8,220 nucleotides of DNA from the NCBI GenBank assembly GCA_012965075.1, contig DTSY01000094.1, forward strand, positions 1-8,220, given 5' to 3'. Both the position numbers and the translations under genes were made by a program. The DNA is from Gammaproteobacteria bacterium. GTDB taxonomy: Bacteria > Pseudomonadota > Gammaproteobacteria > Magnimaribacterales > Magnimaribacteraceae. This document shows positions 1 to 5,064 of this stretch, piece after piece. Every line of letters begins with the position of its first letter. Positions within the stretch are counted from its first letter, which is position 1. Below the pieces are notes generated by a model. The model had not been told where the DNA came from, did no database searches, and was given only the letters and a program-made list of their open reading frames with translations.

Positions 1-962
1 AGTTCTGCCATTTGTTGAAACAAAAGAGTTATCTCTTCCCTTTTCTCTTCACCTTTATATTCACGGTAAAGAGAATTTACATTAACAGCGATTCTTTCCC
101 CATCTCCCCAGGTAGAAAATAAATCTAAATCTATTTCTTTTGCAGCCTCTAGAGCACTCATACCAGATTCAAAGCGCTTCCTAGATTCAGTATCAATATA
201 AACTAGATAATCTCTTACTGCTTTGACTCCTCTATTGTCTGTAACCGGGCCATGGCCTGGAACTACGAAATCTACTTCCATTGAAATAATTCTGTCACAA
301 GCATTAATCCAATTTTTAACTGGTCCAGCCCAAAGTATAGGATGCCCTTCAATAAACAGAATATCGCCAGTAAATACCACTTTATCAGAAGGCACATGGA
401 CTAAAATATCTCCATTGGTATGCGCAGGCCCAACCTCAATGAGTTCAACAATTTTATCTCCTACTTGCCTCTGCGTTTCACCTGTAAATGTAGTATTAGG
501 TAACCTTTTTGTTACTCCCTCAAAATTAAAGCTTCCAAAGCACTCCAGAAAATATTTTCCTAAAGTTCCCATCTCAGGTGCTTGTTTTAATAAAGCTGCC
601 ATCATTTCAGGAGACTCATGCGACATTTCTTCAAGTGTGGCTTCACTGGAGATGACTTCATCAGTATCAACACAATTATTACCATTGCAATGATCACCAT
701 TGGAGTGACTGTTTATTAAAGCCCTTATATTCTTCATCCCTTTTGGTTCAGCGCTCTTCATGGAATCAAGCATCTCTAGGGTTAGATCTTCATCAAACAA
801 AGTATCCACAATGAGAGATTCATCTCCATCGGCAATAAGTCCAGCATTACTCCAACCCCATCCTCCATCGGGCTGCAAATAACAGTAGATATTATTGCCT
901 AAGTCACTAAGGCCTTTGTTAAATGGTTTGATTCCCAAATTCTTAAAATCTGATGCTTTCAC
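1..962 (-). CDS. MBL-fold metallo-hydrolase, N-terminal 320 codons (3' end outside window)
   Basis: This is a metallo-beta-lactamase-superfamily hydrolase, probably a metal-dependent cytoplasmic enzyme since no signal peptide is visible. The start is a GTG at 960-962, preceded at 6 nt by AGAGG on the minus strand; the next in-frame ATG codons (residues 66, 70, 76) would cut off the first strands of the fold. Fold landmarks occur in the right order: the metal motif at residues 86-91 (HSNGDH), His181 in the segment GPAHTNGD, Asp200 in FTGD and His237 in PGHGPV. The usual HxHxDH signature has Asn88 in place of the second His, which changes one zinc ligand. Residues 240-320 form a charged, probably helical C-terminal part, and the stop codon lies beyond position 1. 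The substrate cannot be read from the sequence; relatives include lactamases, glyoxalase II, lactonases and many uncharacterised hydrolases. It is divergent from prc, with 101 bp between the starts. The family call is firm; a specific function is not offered. Confidence 0.9.
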   Translation of the reverse strand, partial: MKASDFKNLGIKPFNKGLSDLGNNIYCYLQPDGGWGWSNAGLIADGDESLIVDTLFDEDLTLEMLDSMKSAEPKGMKNIRALINSHSNGDHCNGNNCVDTDEVISSEATLEEMSHESPEMMAALLKQAPEMGTLGKYFLECFGSFNFEGVTKRLPNTTFTGETQRQVGDKIVELIEVGPAHTNGDILVHVPSDKVVFTGDILFIEGHPILWAGPVKNWINACDRIISMEVDFVVPGHGPVTDNRGVKAVRDYLVYIDTESRKRFESGMSALEAAKEIDLDLFSTWGDGERIAVNVNSLYREYKGEEKREEITLLFQQMAE

Positions 963-968
963 TTATTA

Positions 969-973
969 CCTCT
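969..973 (-). promoter_or_regulatory. Ribosome binding site of the MBL-fold hydrolase
   Basis: AGAGG on the minus strand lies 6 nt before the GTG codon at 960-962. This match to the anti-Shine-Dalgarno sequence is what decides for the GTG start, because no ATG lies nearby in frame. Confidence 0.65.
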
Positions 974-982
974 TTAAAAAAC

Positions 983-1011
983 ATATTAATGTTACTTAAC
1001 CAGAATTGTAA
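983..1011 (-). promoter_or_regulatory. Weak candidate promoter for the MBL-fold hydrolase
   Basis: On the minus strand TTACAA (1006-1011) is followed after 17 nt by TAATAT (983-988). These match the sigma-70 consensus at 3 and 4 of 6 positions, so the call rests mainly on spacing and position about 20 nt ahead of the GTG start. The -35 hexamer uses the same bases as the -35 of the prc promoter on the other strand. In such AT-rich DNA a chance match is quite possible. Confidence 0.25.
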
Positions 1012-1035
1012 GTACCTACACAACAACTATATAAT
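1006..1035 (+). promoter_or_regulatory. Candidate sigma-70 promoter of prc-xthA
   Basis: TTGTAA (1006-1011), an 18 nt spacer and a perfect TATAAT (1030-1035) form a plausible sigma-70 promoter. Transcription would start near 1042, giving a leader of only about 20 nt before the prc start codon at 1064. The exact -10 match makes this the best promoter candidate in the window. Confidence 0.5.
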
Positions 1036-1063
1036 TCTTAACTTCACTTAATCTATTTATGTA

Positions 1064-3127
1064 ATGACAAGACTCATCAAATTTCTTTTATTGTTATTTT
1101 GTAGCCAATTACTTTTATCAGGGCTATTGGCAGAAACTGAAGAGTATTTTTTTAATGATGACCACGTAAAGCTAACCAATGAGATCATTGAAATATTAGA
1201 GAAACATCATTTTACGAAAAAGAAATATCTTTCAATTAAGACTGAAGCATTAGATTCATTCTTGGACAGATTAGATCCTTCAAGGAGTGTATTTTTAGAA
1301 AAGGAAGTGAATTCATTTGCCGCAAACGACCTTAATGCTGAGATCAATGATCAACATGCCTCACTTGAGCAAGCATTTAAAATATTTGAACTTTACAGGT
1401 CAAGGTATGTAGAAAGATATCAGCTTCAGAAAAGTTTGCTATCAGAAATAGAAACTCTCGATTTAAGGCAGAATAGAAAAATTCTCAAAGACAGAGCTGA
1501 GTCCGATAGGAAAGAAACAATCGAAGATTTAGAAAGACTCTGGGAAGATCTACTTATTAATGACGTTATCCAGCTTAATTTGAGTGGTAATGACCTTAAT
1601 GAAACAAAAAACAAGCTCACAAAAAGGATAGATAATCAGTTTAACTTTTTTGAACGCACCAAATCTGAAGATGTTATCGATCTTTATATTAATTCTATAG
1701 CTCTTACTTATGGCCCTCATACAACTTACATGTCACCTAAAAGAACAGAGGATTTTGATATAGACATGAGTTTATCTCTGGAAGGAATAGGAGCGCTACT
1801 TTCAAATGATGGTTTGTACACAACAATTTCTTCCCTGGTTCCAGGGGGGCCAGCAGAAAAGTCAAATAAGTTAAAACCGAATGACAGAATTGTTGGGGTG
1901 GCCCAAGAAACTGAAGATGTAATAACAGATGTTATAGGTTGGAGAATAGATGATGTTGTTCAACTAATCCGCGGTCCTAAAAATACCGAAGTAAAGCTTG
2001 AAGTGATTCCTGCAACTTCCTTAGACGAATCACAAACCAAAATAATTACCTTAACTAGGAACTTTATAAAACTGGAAGATCAAGCCGCACAGAAGAGAAT
2101 TATTAATATCAAAAAATCTGATTCTGAATACAAACTTGGAGTAGTAGAGCTGCCAGCTTTTTATATGGATTTTGATGCCTATCAAAGAAGGGAGTATGAC
2201 TTTAGGAGTAGCAGTAAAGATGTTAAAGACCTGATAAGAGGGATGAAAAATAATGATATAGATGGCTTAATCATAGATCTGAGGAACAACGGGGGAGGTT
2301 CTTTATTGGAAGCCAATGCACTAGCTCATTTGTTTTTAGGGGCAGGCACTAAAGTCCAGGTAAAAACCTCTAGTGGCAGTATTCATGGATTGGGGGAAAG
2401 AAGAGGTTTTCAATTTTATGATGGTCCCTTAGCAATTCTTGTGAACCGTTTTAGTGCTTCAGCCTCAGAAATATTGGCTGGAGCAATTCAAGATTATGAA
2501 AGAGGATTAATTCTCGGAACAGACACTTTTGGTAAGGGAACTGTCCAAAGAGTTCAAGCTTTATCTTCTGGGCAGATCAAATTTACTGAATCTAAGTTCT
2601 ATAGGGTTTCAGGAAAAAGCACTCAAAGTAAGGGCATTTCTCCAGACATCTACCTACCTAGCCCAATTAATACAGAAGAATTTGGAGAAAACAAACTCCC
2701 AGGTGCACTGGAATATGATTCCATTGCAGAAACAAGGGTAAGGGACTTTAACAGACTAAATACTTCAACAAGCCTGCTCTCTTCCGAACACGAAATAAGA
2801 GTCAATGACTCATTCTTATTTAAACACCATAAAAAACTAAAGGCTTGGAGAAAAACTCAGCAGGAAGAAAAATACCTCGTGTTGGACTTAGAAATTAGAA
2901 AGGCAAAAAAAGAAAATACGGAAGCCGAACTCCTAACCATGGAGAATGATTTAAGAAAGAAAATTGGTCTTAACACTTTTGAAAGTTATCAAGCTTTCTT
3001 AGACCGAGAAGAAATCAAAGAAGAACCTGATATCGATGAAGAAATACTGTTAGAAGCAGCTAATATACTTTCAGATTTCATTAAATATTCTTATAAGCCG
3101 GTTATTTCTATGAACAAAGCAGGATAA
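1064..3127 (+). CDS. prc: Carboxy-terminal (tail-specific) processing protease Prc/Tsp
   Basis: This is an S41-family serine protease that cleaves proteins from an exposed C-terminus in the periplasm; in E. coli it processes PBP3 (FtsI), helps control the amidase regulators of the cell wall and degrades tagged proteins. Residues 1-23 form a signal peptide (basic MTRLIK, Leu-rich core, likely cleavage after LLA). An N-terminal helical domain follows to about residue 225, a PDZ domain at about 232-320 and the S41 protease core at about 355-535. The Ser-Lys catalytic residues are clear: Ser466 in FSASASE and Lys491 in TFGKGT, with Asp477 between. Their spacing (11 and 25 residues) is that of E. 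coli Tsp Ser430, Asp441 and Lys455. The signature KFYRVSGKSTQSKGISPDI is at 511-529. Residues 550-687 are a charged helical C-terminal domain. At 687 aa it is full length (E. coli 682). No good Shine-Dalgarno precedes the ATG. xthA follows 3 nt downstream, so the two are likely co-transcribed. Confidence 0.97.
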   Translation: MTRLIKFLLLLFCSQLLLSGLLAETEEYFFNDDHVKLTNEIIEILEKHHFTKKKYLSIKTEALDSFLDRLDPSRSVFLEKEVNSFAANDLNAEINDQHASLEQAFKIFELYRSRYVERYQLQKSLLSEIETLDLRQNRKILKDRAESDRKETIEDLERLWEDLLINDVIQLNLSGNDLNETKNKLTKRIDNQFNFFERTKSEDVIDLYINSIALTYGPHTTYMSPKRTEDFDIDMSLSLEGIGALLSNDGLYTTISSLVPGGPAEKSNKLKPNDRIVGVAQETEDVITDVIGWRIDDVVQLIRGPKNTEVKLEVIPATSLDESQTKIITLTRNFIKLEDQAAQKRIINIKKSDSEYKLGVVELPAFYMDFDAYQRREYDFRSSSKDVKDLIRGMKNNDIDGLIIDLRNNGGGSLLEANALAHLFLGAGTKVQVKTSSGSIHGLGERRGFQFYDGPLAILVNRFSASASEILAGAIQDYERGLILGTDTFGKGTVQRVQALSSGQIKFTESKFYRVSGKSTQSKGISPDIYLPSPINTEEFGENKLPGALEYDSIAETRVRDFNRLNTSTSLLSSEHEIRVNDSFLFKHHKKLKAWRKTQQEEKYLVLDLEIRKAKKENTEAELLTMENDLRKKIGLNTFESYQAFLDREEIKEEPDIDEEILLEAANILSDFIKYSYKPVISMNKAG
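3121..3124 (+). promoter_or_regulatory. Ribosome binding site of xthA inside the end of prc
   Basis: AGGA, formed by the last sense codons of prc just before its TAA stop, lies 6 nt ahead of the TTG at 3131-3133. This spacing supports the TTG as the true xthA start and suggests that ribosomes finishing prc can reinitiate there. Confidence 0.6.
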
Positions 3128-3130
3128 AAA

Positions 3131-3943
3131 TTGAGAATTGTTTCATTCAATATAAATAGCGTCAGAGCTAGAATTCCGCAAGTTGAGGCCATTATAAAAA
3201 TTCATGATCCTGATGTTATCGGTCTTCAAGAAACAAAAGTTCATGATGATGAATATCCTCATGAAGCTATTGAAGCTTTAGGCTATAAATCGATCATTCA
3301 TGGACAGAAAGGACATTATGGAGTTGCTTTACTTTCAAAAAAAACCCCATCAAAAAATGGAAAGGGTTTCAAAAATGACGATGAGGAGTCCCAGAGGAGA
3401 TTTATTTGGGGAGAGTACAATACTGGCAAGAATTCCATACTTGTATTAAATGGTTATTTTCCTCAAGGTGAAGAAAGGAATCACCCTATCAAGTTCCCTG
3501 CCAAAGAAAAATTTTACAAAGACCTAATAAATCACCTCAAAAAGAATCACTCCCCTGAACAGAATCTGATCATTATGGGTGACCTAAATATCTCTCCAGA
3601 GGATATTGATATAGGCATAGGCGAACAAAACAAAAAAAGATGGTTGAGAACAGGTAAATGCAGTTTTTTACCGGAAGAAAGAGAATGGCTAGGAAATTTA
3701 ACTTCTTGGGGCCTATCGGATACTTTTCGAAGCTTGCATCCCCATACTAATGACAGATACAGCTGGTTTGATTACAGGAGTAGGGGTTTTAACGATAAAC
3801 CTAAAAGAGGATTAAGGATTGATCAAATCTGGGCAACTCAGTCTCTCAATAACAAGCTTTTGGATGCAGGAATAGATTACGAAATAAGAGGAATGGAAAA
3901 ACCTTCAGACCATGCCCCTATATGGTCTTCTTTCGATATTTAA
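3131..3943 (+). CDS. xthA: Exodeoxyribonuclease III (AP endonuclease, XthA/ExoA type)
   Basis: This is a metal-dependent DNA repair nuclease of base excision repair: it cleaves the backbone 5' of abasic sites, trims blocked 3' ends and has 3'-5' exonuclease activity. The 270-residue product spans the whole endonuclease/exonuclease/phosphatase fold, matching the 268 aa of E. coli ExoIII. Active-site residues are all visible: Asn7 in FNIN, Glu34 in LQETK, Tyr109 in NGYFPQGE, Asp151 and Asn153 in GDLNISP, Asp231 in LRIDQIW and His261 in SDHAP. Long conserved stretches such as GQKGHYGVALL (58-68) and WLRTGKCSFLPEEREW (171-186) mark the gammaproteobacterial-type XthA. The start is a TTG, chosen because the protein then begins exactly like the family (MRIVSFNIN) and a Shine-Dalgarno lies 6 nt upstream. 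It sits 3 nt after prc and has no promoter of its own that I can see. Its stop overlaps the tadA stop on the other strand by 4 nt. Confidence 0.97.
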   Translation: MRIVSFNINSVRARIPQVEAIIKIHDPDVIGLQETKVHDDEYPHEAIEALGYKSIIHGQKGHYGVALLSKKTPSKNGKGFKNDDEESQRRFIWGEYNTGKNSILVLNGYFPQGEERNHPIKFPAKEKFYKDLINHLKKNHSPEQNLIIMGDLNISPEDIDIGIGEQNKKRWLRTGKCSFLPEEREWLGNLTSWGLSDTFRSLHPHTNDRYSWFDYRSRGFNDKPKRGLRIDQIWATQSLNNKLLDAGIDYEIRGMEKPSDHAPIWSSFDI

Positions 3944-4389
3944 GACCTTTTCTCTAAGAAAAAATCTTTTAAAAGCTTTGATGCCTCTTTTTCAAGAATT
4001 CCTCCTTCAAAACTCACTTTGTGATTTAGAAATTCTGATTGTATTAAACCCCCATTATTGACGACAACTCCAGATTTCGTATCTTGAGCAGCGAAGATTA
4101 TCTTCTTAATTCTTGCATGAACTAATGCACCCGCACACATTAAACAAGGTTCTAAAGTCGTATAAATTATTGCTTCATTTAACCTGTAGTTCTCTAATCT
4201 ATTAGATGCTTCTTTTAATGCAATAATTTCTGCATGTGCTGTAGGATCTTTTGTTGTTATTGGCTGGTTGTAACCTCTTCCAATAATTTCATCTCCCAAT
4301 ACCACCACCGCACCAATAGGCACTTCGCCTTTTTTTAAAGCTTTTTTTGCTTGGACTAAGGCTTCCCTCATTAAAAATTCTTTCTTCAT
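3940..4389 (-). CDS. tadA: tRNA-specific adenosine deaminase TadA
   Basis: This is a zinc-dependent deaminase that converts adenosine 34 to inosine in the anticodon of tRNA-Arg(ACG), letting one tRNA read several Arg codons; it is normally essential in bacteria. The cytidine/deoxycytidylate deaminase-type zinc site is complete: His52 and the proton-shuttling Glu54 in the segment TAHAEI, then Cys82 and Cys85 in the segment LEPCLMCAGA. Other TadA hallmarks are GEVPIGAVVV (21-30), GRGYNQPI (37-44), DPTAHAEI (48-55), ARIKKIIFAA (92-101) and the AQDTKSG motif (101-107). The 149 residues are somewhat shorter than E. coli TadA (167), the difference being at both termini, and the catalytic domain is intact. 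The ATG at 4387-4389 lacks a strong Shine-Dalgarno; a second in-frame ATG at residue 7 is possible, but alignment with relatives favours the first. It lies 4 nt after the GNAT gene and is probably translated from the same transcript. Confidence 0.95.
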   Translation of the reverse strand: MKKEFLMREALVQAKKALKKGEVPIGAVVVLGDEIIGRGYNQPITTKDPTAHAEIIALKEASNRLENYRLNEAIIYTTLEPCLMCAGALVHARIKKIIFAAQDTKSGVVVNNGGLIQSEFLNHKVSFEGGILEKEASKLLKDFFLEKRS

Positions 4390-4393
4390 GCGC

Positions 4394-4927
4394 TTAAACT
4401 AACTTTTTAGTCATTTTCTTGAGTGGAACAATTACACCTTTTGAGCTTTCCCAATTAACTACTTCAACTACCTTGTATCCTGAGTCCTTGTAAAGCTGCT
4501 CTCCAGCTAATGTGGCCATTAACTCACATTCATTGAATCCTTCCTTAAGGGCTTCCTGTTCACTTCGAGAAATAATCAACTTTCCTACACCCCTTCTAGT
4601 CCAGTCAGGATGAGTATACATTGCTCTAATTCTTGCAGCTTCAGTCCTTTTATCTAATAAACCGGAATCCCTTTCTGTGGTATGACTGCCTCCAAATAAG
4701 GTTTGTCTCCTGCTCCAACCCCCACACCCTACGATTACATCTCCTGCTAAGATCTTAAAATAGGTCCTGTCTTCTATTAATTGATGATCTAACCCCATGG
4801 CTTCGTAAGAAGCCTCTATTTGAGCTTTATTTAAATATGGTTTTTGTAGCTTTTTTATAGAAAGATTCATTACTTCAGTCAACTCTGGAATGTCAGATAT
4901 TTCTGCAATAATGGCTGTAAAAGACAT
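4394..4927 (-). CDS. GNAT-family N-acetyltransferase, substrate unknown
   Basis: This is a cytoplasmic acetyltransferase of the Gcn5-related (GNAT) fold that would transfer an acetyl group from acetyl-CoA to an amine. The 177-residue protein carries the acetyl-CoA pyrophosphate loop in motif A, RRGVGK at 111-116, right after the core strand with RAMYTHPDW (101-109). It continues with the helix SRSEQEALKEGF (120-131), a further strand CELMATL (134-140) and the typical C-terminal LYKDSGYK (145-152). The segment CGGWSRRQTLFGGSH (68-82) between the core strands is a recognisable feature of one uncharacterised GNAT subgroup. No signal peptide or membrane segment is present. The ATG at 4925-4927 has only a weak purine-rich stretch upstream. 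It is the first gene of a pair with tadA, 4 nt apart, and divergent from the TonB receptor gene. The substrate (small molecule, antibiotic or protein) cannot be deduced. Confidence 0.88.
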   Translation of the reverse strand: MSFTAIIAEISDIPELTEVMNLSIKKLQKPYLNKAQIEASYEAMGLDHQLIEDRTYFKILAGDVIVGCGGWSRRQTLFGGSHTTERDSGLLDKRTEAARIRAMYTHPDWTRRGVGKLIISRSEQEALKEGFNECELMATLAGEQLYKDSGYKVVEVVNWESSKGVIVPLKKMTKKLV

Positions 4928-4962
4928 AAAAAATAGCTATTTCTCGTTAAATTGCAACAATA

Positions 4963-4992
4963 CTGTCATAAAATCAAGCTTTAAGTTAGAAT
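4963..4992 (+). promoter_or_regulatory. Candidate promoter of the TonB-dependent receptor gene
   Basis: CTGTCA (4963-4968, 4 of 6 matches to TTGACA), an 18 nt spacer and TAGAAT (4987-4992, 5 of 6 matches to TATAAT) suggest a sigma-70 promoter. Transcription would begin near 4999, giving a leader of about 65 nt that contains the hairpin at 5008-5035. No clear operator-like palindrome (for example a Fur box) overlaps it. Confidence 0.4.
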
Positions 4993-5016
4993 ACCTGTGA
5001 TGTATGTGCAAGGCAA
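4988..5016 (-). promoter_or_regulatory. Candidate divergent promoter of GNAT-tadA
   Basis: On the minus strand TTGCCT (5011-5016), a 17 nt spacer and TATTCT (4988-4993) give 4 of 6 matches at each hexamer. Its -10 would overlap the -10 of the opposing receptor promoter, so the two could not be occupied at once. The leader would be about 55 nt. Evidence is by eye and modest. Confidence 0.25.
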
Positions 5017-5035
5017 TCTGCAGAGGTTTCCTTGC
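5008..5035 (+). promoter_or_regulatory. Leader hairpin with T-rich tail, possible attenuator
   Basis: GCAAGG (5008-5013) pairs with CCTTGC (5030-5035). After one C/T mismatch, AATCT (5015-5019) pairs with AGGTT (5024-5028) with one G-U pair, closing on a GCAG loop. The stem is followed by TTTTA and then a run of T (5036-5048), as in an intrinsic terminator. It lies between the candidate promoter and the start codon of the receptor gene, 20 nt ahead of the ribosome binding site, and no plus-strand gene ends upstream of it. It could therefore be an attenuator, the end of a very short RNA, or a stabilising 5' structure. Confidence 0.5.
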
Positions 5036-5054
5036 TTTTAATTTTTTTAAATTT

Positions 5055-5060
5055 GGGGAA
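5055..5060 (+). promoter_or_regulatory. Ribosome binding site of the TonB-dependent receptor
   Basis: GGGGAA precedes the ATG at 5065-5067 by a few bases. It selects this ATG over the in-frame TTG at 5032, which lies inside the leader hairpin, has no purine-rich site and would add 11 residues in front of a normal signal peptide. Confidence 0.65.
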
Positions 5061-5064
5061 AAAC

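Noticed and set aside
223..693. 156-codon plus-strand open frame
   Set aside because: It lies opposite the MBL-fold hydrolase, whose reading frame carries the family's metal motifs; the plus-strand product is Ser/Thr/Pro-rich and resembles no protein.
1426..1620. Minus-strand open frame inside prc
   Set aside because: It is the Ser/Leu-rich reverse image of the Lys/Glu-rich helical part of Prc, with no start site or motif of its own.
2529..2741. Plus-strand open frame in a second frame inside prc
   Set aside because: It overlaps the protease core including Lys491, so the Prc frame is the real one.
3966..3975. Palindrome CTTTTAAAAG near the xthA/tadA junction as a terminator
   Set aside because: The stem is almost all A-T and has no following T run that would make it an intrinsic terminator; chance is likely in this AT-rich DNA.
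5032..5064. TTG at 5032 as the start of the TonB receptor
   Set aside because: It would put 11 extra residues before a standard signal peptide, lies inside the hairpin and has no ribosome binding site; the ATG at 5065 has one.
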